Shown here: one piece after another, positions 36,096 to 48,020 of the stretch
How the letters are laid out: each line of letters opens with the position of its first letter
Numbering within the stretch: position 1 is the stretch's first letter
NCBI GenBank assembly: GCA_005408345.1
Contig: SEMN01000581.1
Coordinates: 124,001-188,000 of the forward strand
Reading direction: 5' to 3'
Origin: Macquaria australasica
Taxonomy: Eukaryota > Chordata > Actinopteri > Centrarchiformes > Percichthyidae
DNA length: 64,000 bases
Notes under the pieces: model-generated
The model's input: only the letters and a program-made list of their open reading frames with translations
What the model was told of the DNA's origin: nothing
The model's database searches: none
Program-made: the position numbers and the translations under genes

Positions 36096-36241
36096 GAATT
36101 CAATTCAATTCAATTCAGTTTTATTTATATAGCGCCATATCATAACAAAGTTATCTCAGGGCACTTTTTCGAATAGAGCAGGTCTAGACCGACTCTTTAT
36201 ATTTACAGAGACCCAACAGTTCCCACCATGAGCAAGCACTT
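36096..36241 (-). mobile_element. L2-type LINE 3' end, inverted copy
   Basis: It starts with (AATTC)n, then 'TTTTATTTATATAGCGCC', 'CAAAGTTATCTCAGGGCAC', 'TTCCCACCATGAGCAAGCAC'. It is the reverse complement of the last part of the element at 6000-6492 with very few differences, so the two copies are of similar and fairly recent age. Confidence 0.7.
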
Positions 36242-36295
36242 ACTGTATGTCTTTAAAATGTGAATTCCCAAGACCAATTTGAAACCTGTTACATT

Positions 36296-36350
36296 GGCCA
36301 TGTTTCTATCCACCGGTTTTTATGTGAATTTCAATTTGTACATACAAAAT
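36296..36350. repeat. Fragment of the 'GTTTCCAT' MITE family
   Basis: 'GTTTCTATCCACCGGTTTTT' and 'GTGAATTTCAATTTGTACAT' match the reverse complement of the right end of the element at 12017-12523 at roughly three quarters of positions. Only one terminus is present. Confidence 0.5.
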
Positions 36351-36749
36351 AAGACAATGCAACAATGGCAGTTGTTGGGGGGCAATTTGCCCCCCAAAAA
36401 AAGAGATTGGAATTGGAACTGCCATTAAAACTATTGGGTGAGTTGGCATTATGTAAGTCATTCATCTACGTTAGGAAACAAGTCAAAAAGCACTGTAACA
36501 GGATGCTTAAATATTTGAACAACTCTCTCTTCTACCTGACCACTGGGCTGCCAGGTTAGCTAAAGCAGGATTCATCAGCAAGGGGCCACCTCACAGTTTT
36601 GTTTTAGGTTCATCCAAATATAAAAGAGCAAAGGTTTTGACTTAATGATAAACATGTGCCACGTCACCTAATTGTAAGCTCATCAAACAATCATTAATCA
36701 CATGTGGCCTTTCGAAGAAAGTGGTTTTTAGTTTAGTTTGGTTTATTTG

Positions 36750-36790
36750 CACATATATATATGTGTGTGTGTGTATATATATATATAAAG
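36750..36790. repeat. (AT)n(GT)n(AT)n microsatellite
   Basis: Alternating AT units flank a short GT run. Confidence 0.9.
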
Positions 36791-37439
36791 ACAGTAATAA
36801 TTTTAAAAAAGTTTGAACATGTGCAGAAAAATGGCTTATGGAGATACCCCCCAATAAAATATCAATAGTCAGTTTTCATACTTGAAAAAAGATAAAAACA
36901 AAGATTGCGTAATTCATCAAAATTTCAAGACTAATCAGTAATACAAAATTTTGTTTCCTCTTTCCATGTCTCCAGCCCCTTCCTGTCAGGCTATTAAAAC
37001 ATATAGAACCATGGATGGTGCATTATATGTTTAAGAAGGCCTGTCTCTTGAATGTATGTATTTTTCATATCTCAGGGATTTACGTCTGCTGCTTCCCTCC
37101 TTTACATCCCTGGGGGTTTGATTGCTCTCCTTGTCGAATCTTTAGCACGCTTCGTTGACTCCTACAGTATGCAGAACATGTTACTGTCAAAAATGACTGA
37201 ATAATTATTAGTACAATCATATGAATTTCATGACAAAAGCATTCCTGGGATGCATATTTGCAGATTTGTGTTGCCAGCTGGAAACTCGTATTTCCTTTAA
37301 CTATATACGGCAAGTGAGTTTAAGCTGCCCTTTGATGCTTTTGATCCTGTTTTCATCTGGTATAGCGTGGACAGTAATAATAGGATCCTGCTTTGGTGGA
37401 GCGGCTGAGAAAACCAAGAATTTTTCAGCACGTTAAGTC

Positions 37440-39900
37440 TTCTTATCAAACTTTCAGGACTCGGCAAAGAGTAATTAATATTCACACAAGCCATGTAAGC
37501 ACTTTTGTTGCATTTGAAGACCCCTGACCACTCACTATTCCAGTGCTTAAATGCTTTTGACTACATGTTACGGGGGATTAGGATGCAAATTGTTGCCTTA
37601 ATCTTTAGAGTAAAGTAAGCTTTCTTGGTGTGGAGCTAAGTAAGCCTATACTGTATTCTGTTGAAGCATGAGCACTGTCATCAGCATTCAAAGCTCAGCC
37701 TTACTGGCATTTCCAAATATATAATGACATTCATATGTAATGTACGTGAATGCTACAATGTTTATCATAAACTTTCATAATGTGTGTTTTCACATTCAAT
37801 GTACAGAGAGCACGCTAAACCTCGAACACACACAGCATAATCTGTTCCTGCTATTTCATCTGCATGGACGATGACTAACCAAATCATGATTGATGTGTTC
37901 ATCATAAAATGTTTTTTTTTTCAATCACACACACTAGATTCATCTCCATACAGTATGACTGAAAGCAGCATAGCTGATGTCTTCATAAGTCTTGTGTTTT
38001 CTGTGCCAAGTCAGCTCCACAGAAGAGGAGATGAATGTAAATCCATGCCTATAGATTATCCATTCTCCTTGCACAAAAACTGCCTGCCACAATCCCCCAT
38101 TCACCCTCTTTATATTCCTTCCCTTCATATAGATTTCAGCAGTCAAATCGTATTATGGAGAGACACCCCAGTGGCTCGCTGGGACAGGATTTGTAGTGTG
38201 CTCTTGCAATTTTGTGGGTTCAAATCCGACACTTTCCCTCTTTGCATTCTCTTTGCTCAAATCTCGTTACGACAAACTCTGCTAAAACGTCTGTGTTACT
38301 GTGGGAAAAGTTGTACAGTTACATTGTGGAGGTGTGGGTTCAAATATGGGTTAAGATGTGAAGTACCTAATTTCACAAGGTCACAAGTATATAGAAGAAA
38401 TACAAATTGGACTGAAAATATAGTGATACACTTCTTAGGCCAAGCAAAATATGATTAAACACCCATGTTATTTTTTCTTAATTTAGGGGTTGTCTAATCT
38501 CTATAAGCAGATATCTGCATATGAATGCAGAATCTGTGCAAGGGACAATATTTTGGTATCGGAAACATCCTGATTTCCATTAGTAGTCCGTTTGTAGTAC
38601 GAGTTGTATTGACCAATCACATTGCATGCAGGTAAACAGTCCGCGTGGAGAGCAAAAGAGGCAGAACACATTAGCCGAAATGCAATCTTGGATGAGTTCC
38701 GAGATTGGGGGTTGTCTAACTGTGGGGTGGGCCCCACATGGGGGGCATAGAGGCATTGCATATGGGTGGCATGAGTGGGACAAAATATGTGGAGTGGAAC
38801 TGAGTAAGTTCGACAACCAGTTCAAGCAGCACTCTGACCTTTGGTATTTTCCTGATCTTGAAATTGGCTTTGCTCGTCTGTGTTGTATTTTGGTGCCCAG
38901 CGCAGAGTACATGGTGCACAGGTGGGGGGTTCATTCAAATGAGGCTGCGCAAAGCGAGTTGTTGGTGTTTTGGTGGAAACTGGGTCTAAGACTTTTCCCT
39001 GAGAATAGACTCTTAAGAACCACGTCTGTTCATTGGTGAAAACAGGAACGTCAGTAAAGTTATCTGCATTGATCTATATATAACTATGAGATTCTTACAG
39101 TATCTGTTGTCCACAGCTGCTTTAAACTGTACGTAAACCTTCAGTTCATTAAATCCCTGCAGCCATCTGAAGCAGCAGAACACATATGTTGATAAATCTG
39201 CAGCCTCTAATTAAGTGCTGCGTCAGAGCGCAGTGCTGTTACACAGCCATCAACCTGTCTGCTACAGAATAACCACACACACCTCCACACACAACTGATG
39301 TGATCATATTAGCGGCTTCATCAACATTTTTTACTGTTAATTTAACTTGTGCAATGATGATCGAAATAAATACCCACACCATCTGCCTCTAGCTGCAGAT
39401 TTGTGGTGCTGTGTGTTCTGCACCATCCAAACAATATGATTTCCTCAGTTTTGTTCAGCTATTGTCATCATGCATCACTGTGATTGGCTCAGCTGTTTCA
39501 GAGCGATGAGATCAGTGATATGACTTGCTAAGAGTGTATTTATTAACCACCACATCCTTCGATCTATATTCACCATCACTCAGCCCTTTTGCACTTTGTG
39601 CTGCTGCACATACATGAACCAAAATAGCAGGTGCACTTGGAGACGCCCACACAGTCCGTGCACCCAAGACCTACCGCTTTGAGCTTGTCGTTGTGCAAAT
39701 AAAATAGGGCTCAGAGTCTGTTTACCAATAAATAAACAAGCTTGCTTTCGTGATAGCAAGGCTATCAAATTAAGGTTTGCAAGACTTTTTCAGATAGTGA
39801 AATTTAATGTACAATGGGCAGATTTTTGAGAGGTAAGAAAATATACTTAATATGTCACCAAAGTCATTTGATAGAACCTCTGGGAACTAAAAGTATCTGT
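37440..39900. other. Gene-free AT-rich sequence
   Basis: No protein family or RNA gene was recognised. The long open frames at 37871-38458 and 38626-39039 have products without any recognisable family pattern and no matching splice structure, so they are not called. Confidence 0.35.
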
Positions 39901-39929
39901 GTATTTATGTCTATACCATCGATACTACT

Positions 39930-40150
39930 GCACACTGCCAGTATGTAGCTAGAGTCTGAAGCTGATTAGTTTAGCTTGGAATAAAGACTGGAAACAGGGT
40001 GGAACAGCTAACCTGGCTCTGTCCAAAGGTAATTTTCTTTTGCCTACAGCAGCTCTAAAGCTCACTAATGAACATGTTGATCTCGTTTCTTTAATCCATA
40101 CACAAACAGAAATGTACAAAACAATAAGTCTGGAGTGTTGAGGTCACTTT
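39930..40150 (+). repeat. Teleost dispersed repeat, second copy of the 33.2-kb family
   Basis: It has 'AATAAAGACTGGAAACAGGG', 'CTAACCTGGCTCTGTCCAAA', 'TTAATCCATACACAAACAGA'. It runs opposite to the copy at 33230-33515. Confidence 0.5.
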
Positions 40151-42820
40151 GAGGCAACAAGTGGAAACTCCGGGGAGTCACTGCACCCGGCCGCTGGTTG
40201 TCAAATTAATCATTACAGCACACAACTCCCTATAAAATCATAATTTGCTGTTTTTATATCACCTCCATCATATAAATCCATAAAAACCTTTTCTTCATGT
40301 CATGAGACTGAGGAGTGTGGAAGTAACATATAAGGTGTTGAACACCAATATGTAGACTTGGCCGTAAGAAAGAGGAAACATACTTTTATCAGCAGGTGTT
40401 TGACATGGTGTTCAGTTTTGCTCCTCATTGTAAGCCACATGAAAGACTACATGGTTATGTGACCTAACCAGAGATCCCATTATAAGAGGCTTCATGCAAA
40501 CTTGCCCTACAATAAATGCCCTTTCTATCAGATGACAGACGAATGTAAATTCATGGAGATTATATATTCTCCTCATGGGGAAACGGAAACTGTCACACCG
40601 GCCTTTCACTCCAGCCAAATAGTACAGTCAAATCCATTATCCGCTGGGAGCCTGGGAGAAGAAGGGGGGGCAATACTTCCAGACGACAAGGCACACATTT
40701 TCCTTTCAATCTCCTGTCTTCACCAAGAACATTCCTGTCACTCACTTCCATCATAATCCGCTAGTTTCTACATTTTTTGTCAAGACAGTGACAGATGCTT
40801 CACACAGGAGAGGAACACGAATCTCATTGTTTGTTTATTTTGTCCCTGAGCCACATGTCTCAAAAAGTATTCCTAAAACCTCATATTCAGAACTGAAATA
40901 TATAATGAGGGTTTGCCCTCAAAATGTTGCATGTGGGCACTCCCCTGAATTACCTATTCTCAAACTGATTTTTCTGCAGGTCAGAATCAGGCCAAAGAAC
41001 TAGAGAATATCCTGCTTATACCTTGGCCACTTGCCAATAAAATGCCATATGTAATCAAATGAAAAATATTTGTTCATTCTCTTGCTTTTCTGTTGTAAAT
41101 ATCTTAAAACAGATGCTGTGTCTTAATTCAGATATTTCCGTTAGTACACTTACATGTAGCACACTCTGTACACTATGTACTTACTTGCGTAGTGCGTGAA
41201 TTTCGACAGGGTAGGGTAACTTTTTTTGAACAATCTTGACCTACAAGATTAGAGAATAGCGCTGCATCTTGCTACATGATATAATGGAAATACGTTGTGC
41301 TCTCTCTCAAACCTGGATTATACTCCCAATCGGACACCACAGACATGTAGTAGTTCTGTTTATACTACTTTCTGGAGTACGCTGGGATGTTCCACACATG
41401 TGCAGTAGGGGCACTTTCTGGCAAAACTCTGGGCAATTTCCCTTCATGAATTGTTGCACATTTGATTGTCTTTATATTGTTTTAAATGTGAATTGTACAG
41501 ATGCGGGTAGCGATGGATTTCTTCACACAGCCTCTCTTCAAATACAGCATCCATGTTGGTTTTCCAGCACATGCACAGTTGGTGCCCTTGCACCTTAGTG
41601 GCTGTGCAGACTGGTACGTGCGGTCACACAAAATTGGGGGTACACAGATGTTCGCACAGAGCCTACACGTACAACCGCTGATGATGGAATTTACGTCACG
41701 CGGAAAGTATAAATTGGGCTTGACATATGCAGACTGCCTCTCTCTTCCCCCCCTTGCCATCTGTCACAGTCACACAGACGTGTTAGCGCTCTATCGTTTT
41801 CTCTTTGTCTCTCTCAACTTCTCCTTCTTTGTGTCCTTCAAACCTGCAGGCTACCAGCTTCACCACAGCTAACATTACTTTGGATGTCCTCACTTTCGTC
41901 CAGATTCCTGGAAATAAACACATTTGGTTTTCACCAGTTTTTCTTTTATTGGTTACACAAATCATTCTACCTCCAAGCTCTTAAACTAAGGCTCACAGTT
42001 GCTGTTTTTACCTACAGTTTAATACTGGCACATTAATCTAGATTGATAATCCTGTGTCACAGGTGTCTGCCGGTTGTAATCAAGTTACTTAAAATTAATC
42101 AACACGTGACAGCCGATCAGAATTGAGTGGCCATAGTGTCATTTTATTTAATAAACACTGGTTGTGCTTCTTCTTGGACAGCACCTCTAAAGGCTTCAAG
42201 AGGCCATGGCTATCAGTCCCATCTATGAGACTGACTGAACATATTTACACTTCCCTTGCTCCCTGTCTGCTGTAGTTATGAATAAATTGTTTGCTGACAT
42301 TTGCAAATGCTGCTATTAAAAATGAAGAATGTTTTTTTCTAGGAATTAAATACACTGCACATTCTTGTAAATCAGATGGAAGGAGTCATTCTTAGAGTCC
42401 ACAGTTTTGTACCTTATAGCAGACATACCTCAAAATACATTGTCTTGAAGTCAAAAGGGAAAAGTGTTTTCAGGTAAGACTGTTGTCTTGCTTTATTTGC
42501 ACTCGCTGTTATTTTCACTTTTTGTTCTTATGAAAGCACCTTAAGACCCTTGCACCACACAATCAATCAAAATTCACTTGCAAGAAATCCCAGCATGCCA
42601 TGTTGATGAGTTACTTTTCAGACAGCTGATGTAGTAGCAGTCTCTCCCTGCCAAATTTTAGAGGAGTCAGTCTAAAACACAATTAAATTATTAAATTGAT
42701 TATTATTATTATTATTATATGGATCAACAGCACAATGATACTAGACATTATATAATAACTCAGTGGTAAAATGGTATTTGTAAATTTGAATGAAATTGTC
42801 ACAAAAAACAACCAATATAA
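40150..42820. other. Gene-free sequence with old MITE-like fragments
   Basis: No coding signal was found. Around 41110-41230 the text 'CTGTGTCTTAATTCAGATAT' with 'GTACACTATGTACTTACTTG' resembles 'tgtcccaattcact...' MITE ends of fish, but no partner end was found. An (ATT)n tract lies at 42700-42719. Confidence 0.35.
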
Positions 42821-42839
42821 GAGTTATCTATCAGTGTAT

Positions 42840-45300
42840 TTTCTTGGCCAGACATAAGGGATGATCTTCTCGCCCAGACCCTCCTCTGCGAGAGTATTGA
42901 CAGCATGATGGAGAAGATGATTGTGGGAATGTGGCTGCTGCTGCCGCAGCCCGGTCCTCGTTCCAACTTGCAAGTCCATCCAAAAGATACACCTGGAAGA
43001 AGGTGTCACTTGCCAGTGTATCTGTAAAGTAAATTCAGAAATCAACAAAAAAAAGTCTGAGATCATCCAATCTATTCATGGGATGAGAAAAAGGATTCAC
43101 ATATTTACCTGGGATGAATCGGTTCAGGTGCAGGTGAAATGACTCAAGCGACATGGAACCTCTGGCACAGCGGTGGGTTGGCAGACAGTGCCCTCCCTTC
43201 ACTACGGTTTCTGTCTGCGTGCAGAGCTGCATACCTGGAAGATCCTGGATGCATGCCACATGCTTCTGCTGGGACTTCCGGATCTCGCTTATCCGGGTCG
43301 AGTTGATTAGTGGGACTCCCAGAGTGTCACGACCAGCGTCTCCATCAAAGTCCTGTATATGGCTCTCAATCAGAGCCTGGGTGTCCTTGGTCCCGCAGGT
43401 GGTTCTCCTTGCAATGCAGGGCTAGCTTGCTCCGGCTGATACAGCGCAGCACATCAGCCTCGGATGGTTGTGTCTGGTTAGCTTCTTGCTCTGCACACTT
43501 TGCCTCATTCAGGGCTGTCAGGTCATCCTGATCCTACATGAAAATAGAATGGCTGAGGCAACTCATGAAGGTGGCATACAACTGGCGAGAGTCAGTTGTG
43601 CAACCGACAGCAAACCTCCACATGAAGTGCCATATGTCTAATCAGATGGTCATTTGCTCCCACCCTTCAAACATCCTCTCAGAAGAGTGTTTCCACAGCA
43701 GTCTCGGTGGATATACTGTATAGTGCCTCAGGAGGAGCCACCACGGGCACTCGATCGCTTGAAGAGGCCTTCAATCATCAGCCCGAGACCAAAACCTTTG
43801 CTGGCTTTGAGCACAGACATGATCACCTGTCCATGCTCATTACCAACATTGGCTGCTGAGGTAGCGGTGCCATAGCTGTGTCCTGCAAGCTTTCAGGCCA
43901 CCTTTTTCATGGACCCCATCTTTAAGATCCAGCCATATTGTGAAGTGATGGTGGCCTTGATCTCATCCAGCCTTTGCGGGGCATCCTGGGCATAACTGCA
44001 TCAGCCACCGGTGCTTGGGGACAGGAGGTATGGCGGATGCAGGTTCAAATGTCACAGGCAGAATCAGGCCCCATGTGACAGCACTGGCAATCCACCTGCA
44101 GTCTGTCAGGTACTGGACTGTCTTCTGCTACCAGACCTCAGCAAGACACTCCTACAGCTTCCACTGGATCTGGCTGCTGCTGTTTCTCAGCCCTCACTGA
44201 CGCCTCAAATTGGCTACCTCTATGTCACATGCAAGTTTTGATGTAAGGATGCAAGGGAACGGCACCCTGTGGCCAATGTCTCCCAATGGCTCCAACTGAT
44301 GACCTTCCGCTTGTATTGACATCTGAAAAGTAAATAAAGGTAAAGTAAAAAAAAACAAAAACGTAAAGAAATGATCACCAGTGCCACTCACAGACCAGCA
44401 GATTTTATATTGTGGTGTTTGTTTTTAAGTATAACGTGCCACATGTGCCTCCTCCAACCTAGTTGCCTCTGCCAGCAGTGTGCTGTCATTCAGCTCAGTG
44501 GACACAGAGGGGTGGGCAAGGGCCCTATGGCTGCCTCAATGGACACAGCCAGGTAGATGAGGGTGGGTGACGGCTGCACGCAAGCCTGGGTCAAAGTAAA
44601 AAAAAAAAAAAAAAGGCAGGACAAACAGATAAACATCATGAGTACTGAACAGCAATTAATACCAAACATAAAGAATTGTGTTACAAATAATATACAAATA
44701 AATGTCTGCTTACAAGGTTTGGCTTTGAGGGGAGGAGAAACCAACCTTTTTACAATCTTGGGCTTTTCGGGTTAGGCAACTTCCTAACCAAGAGGGAGCG
44801 AAGAGAGGAGGTGGACATGTGTTGGGTGGCTCCAGCGTGCTGGGTGGGAGAGCTGGGAGGGGGGAGAGAGCTGGGTGGTGGCAGCGTACTGGGGAGTTTT
44901 CCCAGCATATTGATCTTCCTTCATGGCAATGGCAATTCTGCCAGAAGGAAAGAGCTCAATATACTCCTTGAAACACCTCTTGTTGTGGACATGGTCTTGG
45001 GAGTCTTTGCTACCTCCTGTGGGGTCCCTCTTCATAGCTGCCACCAGGTAAGCAGCATATACCTGGGCATTTTCAGCCACCCACCTGAATGTCTGCCTGC
45101 GAAACACACCAAACTGGAAACCCAGCAGGTGTTTTCTGTTTGCTGGATCTCCATGGTGTTGAATTGTCCAGCACTCCCTCTGGGGACATGGGTCGCATGC
45201 ACGGCTTTACTTTGTTGATATCTTTCACCTTTGTCACTTCAATTGTGTCTGAAAGGTTTAGACTGCCATAAGCCCATCTCCTGAAACGAGGTTCCATCTA
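42840..45300 (-). pseudogene. Decayed multi-exon transposase-like gene of a teleost multi-copy family
   Basis: Minus-strand fragments occur in the right order for one protein: 'VFRRQTFRWVAENAQVYAAY' (about 45050-45110); 'GHRVPFPCILTSKLACDIEV' (44210-44280); 'TDCRWIASA' and 'GLILPVTFEP' (44040-44110); 'RLDEIKATITSQYGWILKMG' (43910-43970); 'VGNEHGQVIMSVLKASKGFG' (43795-43855); 'YIHRDCCG' (about 43695); 'FEGWEQMTI' and 'LDIWHFMWRFAVGCTTDS' (43590-43675); 'ALIESHIQDFDGDAGRDTLG' (43315-43375); 'SLESFHLHLNRFIP' (43110-43150); and, past a clean 87-bp GT-AG intron (43022-43108), 'YLLDGLASWNEDRAAAA'. I recognise this as a multi-copy teleost family usually left uncharacterised. The spacing of DRDCC-like and D-x-WHF motifs suggests an RNase H-type transposase, which is inference. 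Many frameshifts and stops break it, so it is dead. Confidence 0.75.
44599..44616. repeat. Poly-A run
   Basis: About 18 consecutive A lie inside the region of the decayed transposase-like gene. It may mark a retroposed tail or simple slippage. Confidence 0.85.
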
Positions 45301-45884
45301 GATTAAAAATAAAAATACATGAAAATATAAAGAAAACAGGTAAATAGATGCTGTGAGAGATGGATAACAATAATAGAATAACAATCTGAGCCTGTCAGTG
45401 GCAAAAACAAGCACTTATAGTGGACGTACTTTTCACAGGCGCAGTTGCCCGCAAGAATTACATTGCAGCCATTGCAGCCTGTTTTGCGGCAGCCGGCTGA
45501 GGTGATCTACTGGACCAATTCCAAAGCTTTTGGTAAGTATTAGTCATTTTGACCCCAAAATTTGTAAAAAAAAACAAACAAAAAAACAGGTTTAAAAATA
45601 AAAATAATGGTAGAATTACCATTTAAAAGGTTATGATATGTCAATGTTGTGTTCATGACTTGTTTCTGTGGCCAAAAGAAACCAGTTATTGCAGGTTTAA
45701 GTGATAAATGTATTCCAGTTCTTCTTAGAAGGTAGAAGAGAACAAGTCTAATATATCTTTCTGTGTATTTTTACTTTAGCCTTTATCTTAATTTGACAGT
45801 TCAGACTTGAGTCGTGTTGGAAGTATTATAAAATACTATCAGGTCAGACTTAGTGAAATTTGTCATGTCTTTTTTTGTTTACAG

Positions 45885-45988
45885 AAAAGTGACTGGTGCT
45901 TATCCAAACGTGAGATTGACGTTGGCAGCACATTTATGTCATCAAGTGCATGTCTGAAAGGAGCTACAGATCTTATTGCCACTTTCAG
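45885..45988 (+). other. Orphan exon-like segment
   Basis: A 104-nt segment lies between a good acceptor (a T-rich tract ending 'TTTTTTTGTTTACAG') and a good donor ('CAG' followed by 'GTAAAG'). The frame beginning at its first base is open throughout and reads 'KSDWCLSKREIDVGSTFMSS' and on to 'LIATF'. I do not recognise the peptide. It could be an exon of a host gene, of a transposon gene, or a chance arrangement. Confidence 0.3.
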
Positions 45989-46247
45989 GTAAAGTAAAGT
46001 AAATGGGGGGTGAGGGAAGAGGGAGGGTTATGAAGGAAGGTTTTTATAGAGGAGTAAAGACAGAAAAGGGTAATGGGGCAGAGAAAGGAAACACAGGCCA
46101 CACCGAGAGATGTGTATGTGCTTCTTTTCTATCAGTCATATGTCATGTAATACTGTATGTTTCTGTATGAGTGCTTTTGTATGTGCATGTACAGTATGTG
46201 CACATGCAGTCATATGTGTCAGTGTACTTGTGTTTCTGTATTGCTGT

Positions 46248-46253
<6 letters not shown>

Positions 46254-46279
<26 letters not shown>

Positions 46280-46458
46280 ACTGTGCATGATCCATGTTAG
46301 CTGTCTTCCCTGGCCATAATGGGCCAAGCTGGCAACCTGCTGGCAGCCTGACGTTTGACAGAAAACAATGCATATTCATCTCTCTCTATCACACACACAC
46401 ACACACACACAAACACAAACACACACACACAAACACACACACACAAACACAGACACAA
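46254..46458. repeat. (GT)n and (AC)n microsatellites, inverted pair
   Basis: A (GT) run at 46254-46278 is followed 110 bases later by an interrupted (AC) run at 46390-46458 with AAAC interruptions. The two can pair as inverted repeats. Confidence 0.9.
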
Positions 46459-46529
46459 AAACCAAGTGGCTCCCTGTGGTTCGGCTGCCACCAAGCCGTA
46501 TGGACGATTAGTCAAGGCCACAGCCTTCA

Positions 46530-47720
46530 CCTTTAAAGTGTTCTTTCTTTTTCTTTGCCCTCCTTTCGAAAGTTTTCTTCTTTTTCTTTTTTTTCTTGCT
46601 CAGGAATTAGTTTTCCGCATTCATCTGATTCTCCATTCAGTCTTTTTCTGAACTTTCGCCATCACTTTTATTCCTCCTCTGGATTTTTTTCGCTCTCACC
46701 ACTTCTTTACTCTTTATTTTGATTGCAGTGGGATTTTCTCCCTCCCGTCTGTGTCCTGTTGTCTCCCTTTCAGTCCTCAGTTTGTTATTGTTTTCTTTGT
46801 TTGGAACTCTATTGAAACAAGATTAGTTTTCAGGACAATCATAAAAATAATTACTTAAATTTGGAATGTCTTCTGTACCCATTTCCCTTTTTTTTGTACT
46901 GGGCATTGTACAGAAGGTAGACAAAAAAAAGCTGAAAATGTTTCTGGTGCAGAGTCAAAGAGTCGTCAGATGGCAGATTAGGAAATTACAGACATGCTTC
47001 AGTAATGATTACTTTAGCTTCCCTCTGTAAAACTCATTTGGACTCGTGTCTGAACAGAACATTTCTGCTGTCGTCCTGTTGTTTGCTTTCCAGTTATTTC
47101 ATCCATCTCCACGACTTTGCCTCCCTTTGCATCATCATACACCTGAACGTTAGAATTATTTGACAACTTCTGTGCTACCTCAGAACTATAAACTCAACAC
47201 TACCAGGGGCTGTGAGAATAACCGGGCTTCTATCCAATCGTTTTTATGCAAATGATGATGTATCACATCTCCATAACGTTTCCTCCAGTACTGCAAGAAA
47301 AGTTTTAGTGCTTGCTTGAGGTGCAAACAAAGTTGCTGCTGAAGACATCATTAGCTTCAGAGACACATTTGACACGATCAGCCAGACAAATTATTCATTT
47401 TCATTGCACCTGAACTCAGAAGTGAGTTTGAACATCATGAAATATCAAGTTATCTGTCTGGCTCCTTTGGTGATGATGCAACACCGTCTTTACTTTCAGG
47501 ATTTGAAGTAAAATTAATCACTGAAACTTTAATAGTATGTGCTGCAGGTTTTCATGTTTATTACAACTTCGACTGTTTCCACAGTGTTGGCCATTGTTTC
47601 TATGGGTTATACTAATGCTGTAGGGTCACACTTTACTTTAACCCCCCAAGATTTCCCTTCAGGAGTCATTCAAGTTTCATCTTCACCTTTTCTAATGTCA
47701 CAGCTGGCTTTGAGTTTATT
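46530..47720. other. Gene-free, pyrimidine-rich then AT-rich sequence
   Basis: A long TTTCTTTTTC-type stretch lies at 46540-46760. No gene was seen. Confidence 0.35.
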
Positions 47721-47723
47721 ATT

Positions 47724-48020
47724 CTACACGGTGGTGCAGTAGTTAGCACTGTCGCCTCACAGCAAGAGGCCGACACACTGGCCGGCTGGGGCCCTTCTGT
47801 GTGGAGTCTGCATGTTCTCCCCATGCCTGCATGGGTTCTCTTCCTCCCACAATCCAAAGACCTGCACGTTAGGTTAATTGACAACTCTAAATTGCCTGTA
47901 GGTGTGACTGTGAGCGTGAATGTTTGTCTGCCTCTATGTGTTAGCCCTGTGATTGACTGGAGCCAGACCAGGGTGTACCCCGCCTCTCACCCAATGTCAG
48001 CTGGGATCGGCTCCACCCCT
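47724..48020 (+). mobile_element. V-SINE (DANA/HE1-like) with damaged tRNA head
   Basis: The head 'ACGGTGGTGCAGTAGTTAGC' and 'ACTGTCGCCTCACAGCAAGA' includes a tRNA-type A box. The expected B box (GGTTCGAATCC) is absent, replaced by 'GGCCGACACACTGGCCGGC'. The body follows the SINE consensus: 'TCTGTGTGGAGTCTGCATGT', 'AATCCAAAGACCTGCACG', 'GATTGACTGGAGCC', 'GGGTGTACCCCGCCTCTC', ending near 'GGCTCCACCCC'. The 3' tail is missing. Loss of the B box would prevent transcription by RNA polymerase III. Confidence 0.75.

Noticed and set aside
37871..38458. 195-residue open frame on the plus strand
   Set aside because: The product is a mix of Cys, Phe and Ser without a recognisable pattern, no splice context fits, and the surrounding sequence is ordinary AT-rich DNA.
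38626..39039. 137-residue open frame on the plus strand
   Set aside because: It is rich in Trp and Gly from a G-rich stretch, has no family resemblance, and overlapping frames are also open.
41501..41872. 123-residue open frame on the plus strand
   Set aside because: No domain was recognised, and a similar-length frame is open on the other strand over the same bases.
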